Shown: piece after piece, positions 36,505 through 47,497 of the stretch
Layout of the letters: each line of letters begins with the position of its first letter
How positions within the stretch are numbered: the first letter of the stretch is position 1
Assembly (NCBI GenBank): GCA_037447655.1
Contig: JBBHKE010001459.1
Coordinates: forward strand, 1-64,000
Reading direction: 5' to 3'
Origin: Zygnema cylindricum
Taxonomy: Eukaryota; Streptophyta; Zygnematophyceae; Zygnematales; Zygnemataceae
DNA length: 64,000 nt
Position numbers and translations under genes: made by a program
The notes under the pieces: generated by a model
Databases searched by the model: none
Seen by the model: the letters and a program-made list of their open reading frames with translations, nothing else
Told to the model about the DNA's origin: nothing

Positions 36505-36722
36505 CACCGTGAATCGTTATTACTTGTTAGCGTATTGAACGCTAATTTGGGTACTTTTTTTTTTCAAATTCTCAAATAGAAGTATCCATACTATTTAAAA
36601 AACCCTCATTCCAAATTAGAGTAAATGACTTATTTGAAAATTTATAAATTCCCAATTAGCGCTAATAACGATAATTATTCCTATACGCTAAAAAACTTTT
36701 ACTCTAATAATGTTTCAAGGTG
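36505..36722. mobile_element. MITE, array member 1
   Basis: Starts CACCGTGAATCGTTATTACT and ends TAATGTTTCAAGGTG. First of four elements placed end to end. Only TACAGTA separates it from the next. Confidence 0.6.
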
Positions 36723-36729
36723 TACAGTA

Positions 36730-37295
36730 CACCGCCAATCGCTATTAACGTATTGAAAGCTAATTCGCTTTCGCTTTCGCTTTTTTTTTCCAAATTCTTA
36801 AATAACATAATTTATTATGTTTTGTCCTTTACGCCATTTAGGCTTTTTTTGTCCAATTAGCGTAAAAACGAAAGTACGTTGTCATTTTAATACTGTGGTG
36901 TATAGTCAGTGTCAGACCGTACAAAATTGTACCTTTTTAAGTAAAAAGGTATAATTAATGAGTTTTCGTAACCGCGGATGCATGAGAATATGCGCTCTAA
37001 AAAGGGGATGAAATGGGGTTGTCAAAAATGACGTTCGCACATATTCGTCCAACAACCGCGCTTCGACCGTGTGAATGTACGATTTGTGTACGATTCTTCA
37101 GATTTGTACATGTACCTGTATTAGTGCAAACATGTTTGCGACCGACATTCATTTTTTTTCAAAGACCCAAATTAGTATTATTAAATAATTAGTATGTATA
37201 TTTTTTTTGAAAATTTCCAAATTTCTAATTAGGGTAAATCACTATTATTATTCCTATACGCTAAAAAACCTGTACGCTAATAGCGATTGGCGGTG
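36730..37295. mobile_element. CACCG-family element, array member 2
   Basis: Starts CACCGCCAATCGCTATTAAC and ends GCTAATAGCGATTGGCGGTG; about 566 bp. Its interior shares the TGTCAGACCGTACA word with the spacer at 13.8 kb. Confidence 0.7.
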
Positions 37296-37302
37296 TACAG
37301 TA

Positions 37303-37784
37303 CACCGCCAATCGCTATTAAAGTAAATAACACTAATTCGGTGCCTTTTAAAAAAAAGAAACCTGAAATACAATCTATAATTCTATTTTTTCCTTTCCGC
37401 CGTTTAGGGTTATTTTTTTAATTAGCGTTAGTAACAAAAGTACACCGCAATGTTTATAGTGTGGTGTCGGACTGTTTTTTCCGTACCAAAATGAACTTTT
37501 TGAAATACAAATGTACAAAGAGTCATTTAATGTAACTGCGCACTCATGTGAATGTGCACTGGGGAAAAGAGACGCAAACTCGAATGTTCATATTTTGGCG
37601 TATGAATTGTCAAATTTTGTGCGAATACATATGTTGATGTAGACATCAATACGGCGGCCATTATTATTTGAAAAAAACTCAAATTAGAGCTAGTGATTAA
37701 TTATTATATATATTTTTTTTTTATAACAACACTATTTTTTTTTGTACACTATTTATTCATTTACTCTAATAGCGATTGGCGGTG
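37303..37784. mobile_element. CACCG-family element, array member 3
   Basis: Starts CACCGCCAATCGCTATTAAA and ends CTAATAGCGATTGGCGGTG; about 482 bp. Its left end and the right end of member 2 form a 43-nt palindrome (37278-37320). Confidence 0.7.
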
Positions 37785-37786
37785 TA

Positions 37787-37985
37787 CACCATGAATTGTT
37801 ATTAGCCTTATGTACTCTATATCGACAACCCAAAATTTTGAAATTAATACCTTAAATAGAATAAATTACACTATTTAAACACGTGGACCATATTTTGCCA
37901 CGTCTCCTAACATTAAATTAGAATGAAGGACGCTAATTTTTTCTTTATACTAATAATTTCTGTACGCTAATAACGATTCAAGGTG
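37787..37985. mobile_element. ~199-bp MITE, array member 4
   Basis: Starts CACCATGAATTGTTATTAGC and ends TAATAACGATTCAAGGTG. It shares a single TA with member 3. It is near-identical in length and sequence to the copy at 46,608-46,806. Confidence 0.75.
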
Positions 37986-38125
37986 TAGCGGCTATATTAT
38001 GGGGAATGCGTATCCAAATTAGTGTTAAATGTGTAAATAGCCCTAATGTTTTGTTGAAGTCAGGCCTTTGAATACAAAATAACGTTAATAACATTGTTTG
38101 TTTATTTACACTTAGTAGCGATTCA

Positions 38126-38842
38126 GGGTGAAGTTCCATTATGAAACTGTAATTGTACGGCTAACGTTACAGAATTCTACAATTTGAACGAAGTTCCATT
38201 GCGCAGAGTTTGTAATCCACGTGTTAGAAAAAGAGTGGTACCACGTAGCTATAATTTTGATATTAAAAACCGTGAAGTATCTTTCATACTGACCAACTTT
38301 AACTTGAAATCTTCATTTGCGTACGATGTACACGTGGACCATGTCATCGTACAACACAATTTTTGTACTCTTTGCAGACGCCTTGCGTAGACGTTCATAC
38401 GCCTTATTGCGGAGTAACATTTTTTTTTAGGGTTCCTGTTTTTTCGCGTGACGGATGAGCTTTGCCAAAAATATTGTTGCGAATGGGCGCTAACAAAAAT
38501 AGCATGACGAAAGTGTGTTACGAGAGTTCGATGTATTTTTTGCTGAATTTTTGAATGCGTATATCGTGTGCGAATTTTTTGAATTCTGTTGGTCGCCAAA
38601 TTTTCTTGTAATTGGTGATATACCTTGCGAGGTACATCACCAACTACAAAAACTTTCGACGCGAATGCTTCACGAAAAAAATATCCGACGGTCATTGTTA
38701 ACTCCCAGATCTTTGGAGAATATTGGCAAGATTCTCGGTAATGTTGTTTTCCGCATAAAAACAAAATAAGAAGTACGGCATAGTACGGAGAGGTCTAAAT
38801 TTCTATAAACAACGTCACTTTTTGTCTGTTGGAACTTCACTC
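38126..38842. mobile_element. Possible relative of the GGGTGA-GTTCC element
   Basis: GGGTGAAGTTCCA at the left and TGGAACTTCAC at the right are about 710 bases apart, the same spacing as the element at 35,069-35,775. No clear target duplication. Reading frames inside on both strands have no recognised family. Confidence 0.35.
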
Positions 38843-39604
38843 TCACTGTGTGTCAAACAGAATGTCTATGTTGCATATAGCAATGAATCTGGTAATAAAT
38901 GTTATGGTGAACATCTGACAGGCTACATTTCCAGTGTAGTTTGTCGTATTTGCTGACGACAACCCACACATTTTAGTCTTGGCTTGTCGCGACGCTGCGA
39001 GTTTTCTTTGTTGCCTAAGGGCCTTTATTTTAACTTTTCTTTTACTTACTCGGATCTACCGAGGGGATCCTCCGAAGCAAATTCTGCACTCCCACCAACG
39101 CGCAACAGCACAAGCGCTCGCCATCCACTATCTCTCACTCTTATGACCCCTCATAAGAGGCGGGCGTCACGCTCCCCGTCGCCGTCTTCTTCTGATCACG
39201 CTCATCCACGTTAGATTACCTCAGATGAAAACCTTAACCCTTTGTTGCCCACGTCCAGAGCACCATGTCATCGATAGCACACGTGCACGATATTTCGCAC
39301 GCATGCACAATATCGTGCACGCACGGGAGTTATCCGACGCGCGCGCTCGATATCATGCATGCACGCGCGATATTTCGGCACACATATATAAGTTTCGTTC
39401 GCACGTGCGGTGTCATGTTGGTTCACTTTTTTGTGACGTGTACCCGATTCGCGTACGCGTCTAATTGAATACATACTAATTTTGTGCGTACTGTTTGTTT
39501 CGTTTCATTCCGTAGGTACACGATCTCGATGGTACTTTCGCAAATATTGTTAGGGGCGACGCGTCCCGATTTTTTGGAGTATTTTGTGCGGCATGTTTTG
39601 TTTC
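38843..39604. other. Spacer before the LTR element
   Basis: 39,275-39,385 contains repeated GCACGATATTTCGCACGCATG-like words in both orientations. No gene was recognised. The left boundary of the LTR element could extend into this stretch. Confidence 0.35.
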
Positions 39605-40400
39605 GTGCGTACGTACGCGATTTTGGAGTATAGACGCCAAGTATCGTTTGGCGACGAAGCGCGATTTCCGAGAGCGTTGGTGGCGCTTCGATGTACTTTT
39701 ATTCCTTAAAGTCGTGAACCCACTTAGGTTCACGCATACATGTAGATAGGGAGGGTTTTTACCATCGGACGGTGGATTTTGTTAGGCGTACGGCAGACGA
39801 TGTTGGTCGCCTATTGGCCAAACATCTTAAGTAGTTCGTTCATGTGAACTAGCCTAGACTTAGGTTAGGGTTTGCGTATGCGTAGCGTAGCTTATACTTA
39901 GTCTATTTTCAGACTTAGAATTTCTAGCTTTTGGACAAGAATTTTCTCTTGGCGGCGGAGCTTTTCTCTTGCTCTCTCTCTCACCGATTGCTCAATTTTA
40001 TTATTTTCTTTTGCTAGCTAGCTGTAGAGGCTCGATAGTTTACGTACATTCTCCCTTGTAATTCTGCCCACGCTTTTAATCCACGCGGCTCAAAGCCAAG
40101 TCCGGAAGGTTTCCCTCCAACTTGTGTCATTTTTGGGAAGTGGTGGATTGGAGTTCGTGTGGAGAAGCATACGGATCAGGCTGCCCTTCCCACGGACAGC
40201 TGAACGGTTTGGGTGTTTGTATTTGTGTTGTTTGTATTTTCGGTTGGGAATGGAAGGGTGAATTTTGGCTGAATTTGGAGGTTTCCTTGTTTTGGTTGGA
40301 ATTATTTATTTTGCTTCGTTGCTTTCTTATGAGATAACTCTTGTAAAGAATACGTAGAAGACCCAAGAGCCTAGTGGCTACCTTGTGGCTGAGTATTCTT
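39605..40400 (+). repeat. 5' LTR (approximate ends)
   Basis: Matches 44,003 onward with interspersed differences from ATTTTGGAG through TAGTGGCTACC. The two repeats differ at many sites, so the insertion is not very recent. The start may be further left, since the 3' copy could be shortened there. Confidence 0.65.
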
Positions 40401-40559
40401 GTCCAAAAAGATATATATAAAAAAAATCTATTAAAAATATAAATTTTATTATATATATATAAAAAAAACATTTTGTTTTTGTTTTCCGCTATTTCTTTCT
40501 TTCATTCTTTGTCTCTTATTTTGCTGCCACTATATTTCTTGGCTTCAGTGTTAAACCTA

Positions 40560-40810
40560 AATTTTGTATCAAATTTAGGGTTAATCTGCAAAATTAGGGT
40601 TAATCTGCAGAATTAGGGTTTGGAGGCAGAATTAGGGTTTTGGCTGCAAAATTAGGGTTGCAGTAGATTTAGGGTTTATTCCTTTTTATTCTAGTCCTTA
40701 GGTCGGTATCCTTCTATTCTTTGGCTGCAAATTTGGAGTCTTGACCATCTAGAATTAGGGTTTGGCTTTGAAATTAGGGTTTTGCAAGTGGAATTAGGGT
40801 TGGCTGCGGG
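40560..40810 (+). repeat. Interspersed telomere-like AATTAGGGTT words
   Basis: About ten copies of (A)ATT(T)AGGGTT with spacers such as CTGCAGA or TGGAGGCAG, in the untranslated leader after the 5' LTR. The core resembles the plant telomere unit TTTAGGG but is not a pure telomeric array. Confidence 0.7.
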
Positions 40811-41946
40811 CTTTGGATTATTCTGGTCAGAAGTTTGGCTATATATCTGGAGTTTGAGCGGCCTCCGACTTTATTCTAACACACTTTTCCTATTTATCGC
40901 ATTTGTGTGTCTTATTGGTTATTTTTCTTACACCAAACGCTTTCGTCTTTTCCTTCCATTGGTTCCCAAACATTCCACGGCGAACATCTTCACGATACGG
41001 AGGGTCTCGCGGAGGGTTATTTTGGAGACGTTGCTCGGAGCGAATTTGGTGGAGCGAATTTTATCCCAGGGAGCTCTGGAAAACCCGACTTGCTTTGAAC
41101 AGTTCGGTTCACCCTTAGTGCTCACCAAAGTACTAAAGGTGCCTGTAAGTAGCCGATGCCTTGCGGGTGCAGGAGCGTTCCGATTTAGTGTGGACACTCG
41201 TATATGGGATCGGTGTGGAGTGGTTCCATTGTGAACCTTTCTTATTGAGCATTTGCATTTCCCTTCTTTCCCTGCATGCTATCTGGCCCTAAGTGGCATT
41301 GGATTTTCGTGTGACTATCTGGAGTGGGATTTCTTGCTAGATCTTGCCGTGGGTGGCACCGTGTAGACCTTTTCTCGGCTGTGTTGCTGTAGATCTGCAC
41401 CAAAGGGTGGCTGGATAGACATTTTCTTGTCTTTATAGATCTCGCCCTTTGGCCTTGCCAACTGTTTGCAGGGTAGAGGTTTTGGTAAACCGACTTCTTG
41501 CTAGATATGACTAGCGAGTCTTGATAGTGACTGAGTGTGCTGACTAGACGAGTGGATTGGTCTAACACGTGTTGCATCTCGGTTAGGTCGTGCGAAACAT
41601 TTCAGTATTGTAGTCAGGTTTTTCCCCTTTGTTTATGCCCATAGATTAGGATAACCTTCCTTATTTATTCAGGTCCACCCGAGGTGGTACACTGTATCGT
41701 CCTCCGCAGTTAAATCCTTCGGATTTTCCCGTATTGTTGACCACATCTGATCCGATTGCGGATCGCTGATCGCCATCAGTGCGGTCTGGTCTCACATCTA
41801 CGTCATCATTGTCCTCGGTTTCCTCTAGGTCATACCTAGAGGGGACCGAAGAAGACTTTCCGGAGGAAACCTTTCCCACTGCTCACACTCGTAGGTTCCC
41901 TGCCAGCCCAACTTTGGCACAACCGGCTTATCCTCCTCTTTACAAC

Positions 41947-43205
41947 ATGGCTTCCTTTTCAGATGGATCCATGGGTAAAATGCAATTCTGCTTTTCCGGA
42001 TTAAAGGACACCATGTCTTTATCGCATTTCCGTATGTTATATGACACGGAAATGAGGGATTTAGCTTTTAGATATTAGGATAGGTTTGACCTCCGTGTCG
42101 CTTTTTCCCTTCTCGGTCAATACCTCCACGGTACGGCCCTCACTCTCTACACTCGCAACTACGAGGATGTTCTTGCGATGACAGAGTACGTGGCTCCCTC
42201 TGCGGGGTTACCAGAAGTCCTCGGCCAAGTTGATATCCCATATCAGGCTGCGAGACCGGCGGTATTAGATGCTAATGGGGATGAGTTGTATCCAGCTATC
42301 TTCGAGGTCCCTCGTCAGTATGCAGTGGCGGTCTCAGCTAGAGCGGGGGGAACCATTTCTTTACGTTTCCCTCTCTCCGTCATGTTTGACATCCTCCAAG
42401 TGGAGTACCGGATGCAAAATTCGGATCAGATCAAAGAGTTGATGAACTTCGAGCGTAAGCCAGGTGAAACTGTTCTTGCCTTGCGAGTTCGGATGGAAAC
42501 TCTGCGAGAGGAATTACCAGACCTCATGTCTGATGCGGAGGCTGTTCCTGCCTTGCGAGTTCGGATGGAAACTCTGCAAGAGGAATTACCAGACCTCATG
42601 TCTGATGCGGAGGCTGTCCAGAAATTTGTGGGACAGTTTCCAGGTCCATCAATGAGGTTTATCCAAAACCACCTCAGCCAGATGTATGGACTAAAATTCA
42701 CCTTTGATCAAACGGCTAATTACGCGGTAGAGTATGAGATGTAGACATCGTGGTGGGACGCTCATGAGCGGTCTTAACCTTCCTCACAAGGAATCGGCTA
42801 GTCCATCTCCTCCTCCACCTAAAAACCCATGGCCTCCTAACATGCCCAGAAGACGCCAGACATGGGAACCCCACCAGTTAGTTCGAAAACCGAATGTGTT
42901 TTCGATGTGGAAAAACCGGGTATGATGCCAGCATGTGTCCTGACAAGGCACCCACTTGCTCTCAATGCCACCCAAAGGGACATTATGTCTATCGGTGCCA
43001 CATCAAAGACCCTAATTTCACTTATCAAAATCAGATAAAGGACGGCGGAATTCCGGCCCGTTCCGCAAAACCAGTCACTCCGCCTAAGGAGACCGAGAAG
43101 GAGGAAGCTCCTCCTAAGATCTCTCGTAGAGAAAGAGAGAAGGCCGAGCTTCAAGCCACAATGGCGGCCATGATGAAAGAGCAATTTGCAGCTTTCATGG
43201 CGTAA
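41947..43205 (+). pseudogene. Retrotransposon gag with zinc knuckles, broken
   Basis: Capsid-like words start MASFSDGSMGKMQFCFSGLK and DTMSLSHFRMLYD. An in-frame TAG stands at 42,076-42,078; the frame then continues to 42,744 and shifts before the zinc-knuckle part (42,894-43,205). The second knuckle is a standard CX2CX4HX4C (CSQCHPKGHYVYRC); the first, CFRCGKTGYDASMC, has Tyr where His is expected, so it probably cannot bind zinc. Codons 42,472-42,615 hold an exact-length in-frame 72-base tandem duplication. Confidence 0.75.
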
Positions 43206-43990
43206 ATGAAACCCCAGTTTACTAGGATGGCTAGGATCGTTGTCTACATGTCGTCGTTAGCCGGGCAAACCCTTCGGGATTCCATTGTCGAACAACGGGT
43301 GGCCACATTTCAAAAGGGCTCAGTTGACCATAACAGAGTGGGCAAATTACAAAATTCTCGTGTCCCACTCTCATTTGCAAAAGAGCCTTTGCCTTGTTTA
43401 CCAGAAACCGCTCCTACCATCGCAGCAAAGGCACTCATCATATTAGATAGCACTATTAATGAGGGTCATCGGGTGAAGAATCGATTAAGTATTCTTTCAT
43501 TGATGTTGGAGGATTTACCAAAAGCCCTTCCCCTCGTTGATGTGGTCACAGCGGCAACAGCTTTGAGGGCTCTGCAGTTAAACCGCAATCTCTCAGTAGT
43601 TCAACCGGTTACTACAGAAGAGCGTCGTAATCTCAATCCCCATATCAGTTTCCTTGATAACTCACGGGTATCATTCTCAGTGAACGGTGTAAACCCCACT
43701 CTTCCCCTAATGGACACCGGGCCAAACCCGTGATCCTCGAATCCGGATTTGCCCTCAAGCTTGGTCTAAAAGTAGACAAGCTTCAGGCGACCGCTACCCG
43801 CCTCATTACTTCGGCTGGGACCACAGAACCGGTCCTCGGAATCACAAAGGACCCGCTGTCAAGCTTAAAGCAACCGCTACCCGCCTCCTTACTTCGGTTG
43901 GGACCACGGAGCCGGTCCTCGGAATCATAAAGGACCCGCTCATCTTTCGGTTTCAGACAGGAACCGAAAATGAGTCTGTTGAAATTGCCG
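43206..43990 (+). pseudogene. Aspartic protease-like remnant of the LTR element
   Basis: Follows gag directly. LPLMDTGPNP holds the DTG active-site triad, followed after a frame break by a stretch starting VILESGFALKLGLKVDK. A diverged ~82-base direct repeat (43,781 and 43,863; core ACCGCTACCCGCCTC) shifts the frame again. After about 43,990 the sequence goes straight into the 3' LTR. Confidence 0.6.
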
Positions 43991-44002
43991 TCAAAGCATT
44001 AG

Positions 44003-44840
44003 GCACACAATTTTGGAGTTCATACGTGAAGTATCGTTTGGCGATGGAGCGCGATATTCGGGAGTACCATCGACGCTTCAATGTACCATTTTATATTCAA
44101 GTCGCGAACCCATATAGGTTCGCGCGCACATGTGGTTAGGGAGGGTTTTTACCCTCGGACGGTGGATTTTGTTATGCGTACGCCAGACGATGTTGGTCGC
44201 CTATTGGCCAAACATCTTAAGTAGTTCGTTCATGTGAACTAGCCTAGACTTAGGTGAAGGTTTGCGTAGGCGTAGCGTGGTTACTATGTAGTCTGTTTTC
44301 AGACTTAGATTTTCTAGTTTTTGGACAAGAATTTTCTCTTGGCGGCGGAGCTTTCTTTTGCTCTCTCTCTCTCTCTCTCACCGATTGCTCATGCTTTTTA
44401 TTTGTTATTGCTAGCTAGCTATATAGGCTAGATAGGTTACAAATATTCTCTCTTGTATTTCTGCCCACGTTTTTAATCCACAATGCCTAATGCCACGCCC
44501 GGAAGGTTTCCCTCCAAACCTGGTCTTTTTGGGTGAACGTGTGGAATTGGAGATCGTGGGGGAGCAAATTTGGACCTTGCTGTGTCTTCCTCGGGCAGCT
44601 TGACGGTTTGGTTGGGTGTTTGTGTTTTGTTTGTATTTCGGTTGGCTTAGAAGGAGTGTAATTTTGATCGGAATTGGATTTCCCCTTGTTTCGGTTGGAA
44701 TAATTCTTGCTCTGCTGTCATAACGGGATAACTCTTGTAGGGAATGTGATAAAGACCATAGAGCCTAGTGGCTACCTCTTGGCTTAACATAAATTATAGA
44801 GGTCACTTCACTCTAGGGGAGTATTCTTCCCTTTTTCTCC
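44003..44840 (+). repeat. 3' LTR (approximate ends)
   Basis: Second copy of the long repeat. A purine-rich TTAGGGAGGG lies inside the shared part (about 44,138), so it is not a polypurine tract outside the LTR. It ends near GGGGAGTATTCTTCCC, where the 5' copy has GAGTATTCTTGTCC. Confidence 0.65.
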
Positions 44841-46525
44841 TTTGGTCATTTTACCTTTATTCTTTATCTTGATGTATATACATTTTGTTCTTTCATGTTC
44901 ATTTTCGTTTATATGAATGTTTGTCCGCATGACTTTGCTGGTTGGGATGCATGTTCGCTCTTGCTTGTCTCTCATGCACGACAATGTTCCTCCACAGAGA
45001 GAAAGGACAAGGATATCGGGGGGGGAAGATCTCAGAGAAAAGAAGAAGGGGGAAAATGAAGGAATGGCGCAGAAGAGAAAAAGTATATTTCAAAAAACGC
45101 ATCTCGGAATCTGCGTTTTTTTTTTGCGTTTGGGGTCTCGATCGGTCACCTTGGAAAAATTATATATTGTTGTACGGGTGATAAACGATGGTTCGATACG
45201 GACGGATTTGAGTCATCGGCGCTTAATCGTACGACAACATGAATCACATCGCGACGTTATTGTTGACGTGAGATGACGTCAAGGGCAATTCACGTCCAAA
45301 CAAAAAAAAGGGACATTCGTTTCCTCATCTCATTCATCATCCATTTCTAGTGTGAATGCAGCTTTTGAAGTCGGGTTAAAGTAGCGTATTTCTGTGAAAC
45401 AGACCAACGGTAACCCGGAAAGCTGACGTAGCAAAAACAACATCCGAACGGCTATTTCGTTGTTTTCGCGCGTATTAGTAAGTACTAGTAAGCATAGATG
45501 TCTAATTCTGACGGATTTCAACTTTTTTACGAAACTACGTAGTATTCGTCTTTTTCGTACTTTTCGTAAAATTCGTGTAAATTTCGCTGTACGGCCATGT
45601 ACAAAATTGTACGAAAAACGTAATCTTAAAAAATCCTTAAAAATCTTAAAAAGTACAGAAATTTAACATAAATGTATGAAATTGTACGAAAGTGTACCCT
45701 AAAAAACCTAATAGTACGGAATATCTACGGCAGCCGTACTGAAATATAAAGGAGCGTATGTCAACGTATCTTGGAAACCCTAAAATTCCCCTAAAATAAC
45801 CCTAAAATGTACGAACATAGACGGACATTGTACGTAATTGTAGAAATAATGTACGGGTACAAAGCAAGGTACGCATTTTATTAACTTCTCAACATCGTTT
45901 GACAGTACCGTACGTAGTATTGTTTAGTTTATACCGTGCGTAATATGCGCACGGGACACCTATGCTAGTAAGTTTGAAAGTCTGCAGGTTTGTTTTCGCG
46001 CCTATGTTTGATGACGTCGAAGCGTGTGACGTGTCACAGGACCCTTTCAACGGAGTTACGTGCCAAAATTTTGGTGTGAACCCGTTTTCCGATGAGTTAT
46101 TGGAAAATGGGCAAAAAGTTACAAATGCTCCGGTGGGGAACAGGCTATCACCAAGGCATGTGTGAAAATTGAAAACTCTTCTCCCGCTCAAATGTCCTGG
46201 GCTTCACAGATTCTTGTAAATTTGGCGGTATCCCATGGAATCACGGACGTTTGGGCACGCTGGCAACGCAACTGCAGTGGAGAATTCATGAATCATTCAC
46301 TTTCCGTACACATACGACTCGACGCTATCGTGAAACACGTGACACACACTCTCGTCATGATTCACGAATGAAAGTTGCTAAGTGGACATCCCACACACTG
46401 CTAGACGGACATTCCGGAAAAAAAAGTCGTAAGTCGAATTGCCACCCAGCGCCGTCAAAAATTCCGCGGCCCTACCGACGGCCGTTAACACCAAACGCTC
46501 GTGGAGACACCGCCGACGGATGGGA
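44841..46525. other. Intergenic DNA, no gene recognised
   Basis: Contains a small A/G-rich patch (45,000-45,060) and many GTACGAAA-type words at 45,540-45,870. Near 46,285 ATGAATCATTCACTTTCCG is an imperfect inverted match to CATGATTCACGAATGAAAG at 46,356-46,374. Nothing coding that I can defend. Confidence 0.35.
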
Positions 46526-46608
46526 GTACAGATTTCTGATATGGTTTGCCACGTGGCAAGTTAATGTCGGTGGGATGCAGCGTGGCCGACCATATCAGAA
46601 ATCTGTAC
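46526..46608. repeat. Perfect 20-bp inverted repeat (hairpin)
   Basis: GTACAGATTTCTGATATGGT (46526-46545) and its exact reverse complement (46589-46608) enclose a 43-base loop that itself contains the palindrome GCCACGTGGC. The right arm abuts the MITE at 46,608. It may be a tiny foldback element. Confidence 0.8.
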
Positions 46609-46806
46609 ACCGTGAATCGTTATTAGCCTTATGTACGCTATATCGGCACCCCAAAATTTTGACATTGATACCTTAAATATAATAAATTACACTATTTAAG
46701 GAAGTGGACCATATACTGCCACGTCTCCTGGAACTAAATTATAATCAATGACGCTAATTTTTTCTTTACACTAATAATTTCTATACGCTAATAACGATTC
46801 AAGGTG
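46608..46806. mobile_element. ~199-bp MITE, close copy of 37,787-37,985
   Basis: Starts CACCGTGAATCGTTATTAGC and ends AACGATTCAAGGTG, with TA flanks. The interior shares TACACTATTTAA and CTGCCACGTCTCCT-type words with the copy at 37.8 kb and has few differences. Confidence 0.75.
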
Positions 46807-47497
46807 TACTTTCCACCCGTTGTCGACTTGGCAGTGTCTCGACGCGCGATGTCAAAGATGGTGTTAACGGCCGTCGCTAAATTTTGACGGGATTGGTTGG
46901 ACACCGCGCGGAACCTAGTAGAGTAGTAGGTATCTTAAAAGTGTACATTTTCGTACGGGATTGCTCTTTTTGGGTTCTACCTAGCAGGTTAGAGTGTCAC
47001 CAGTTTGGGTGTTCACACAGCAATTCCCTTGATGGATGCCATACAATCTCCGACCTTGCAATTGAAACATCATAGTTATCATAGTGAACACTAAACAGGA
47101 TAGGTTTCACCTGTTTTAATGCTAACCTAAAGAAATTTGCCCTCGTTGTGCCTTGTACCATGGCCATCTCACACGTTGCAATTCAGTGGAACGATGCCTT
47201 TGGAGGCTGTCTCTGTCCTCTTTTTCATATCTATTTTTGTTCTTGGTTATCTGCCTCTTAAAGCTATGTTATATCTGTGAGATCGGCGACAAAACCACAG
47301 TTTGTTCAGATTCTATTCTAGGGTTCTGATTCTTTTTTTTTGGAAAGTTTAAACTTTTGACAGAAGTTTTTCCGGACCACTTGTTTCTTTTTTTACGAAG
47401 CATGGCGCTCTTTCTGGAGTTTTAGCAAGGAGGTTGACTGAAAAATCGGCGTTTAGTGGAATTAGGGTTTGCGAAAGTGGCCTTGCAGTGATTGGGT

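Larger units (their letters stand above)
39605..44840 (+). mobile_element. LTR retrotransposon with gag and protease only
   Basis: Two long direct repeats frame it: about 39,605-40,400 and about 44,003-44,840. They share TGTTGGTCGCCTATTGGCC, GTAGTTCGTTCATGTGAAC and GAGCCTAGTGGCTACC. Between them lie a leader with many AATTAGGGTT words, a broken gag with two zinc knuckles and a protease-like region; no reverse transcriptase, RNase H or integrase is seen. This fits a non-autonomous gag-bearing element (TR-GAG type) or an internally deleted Ty3/gypsy-like element. Exact LTR ends and target duplication were not resolved. Confidence 0.75.

Noticed and set aside
40782-41234. 150-codon frame in the LTR element leader
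   Set aside because: No family match, starts among AATTAGGGTT repeats, lies where an untranslated leader is expected.
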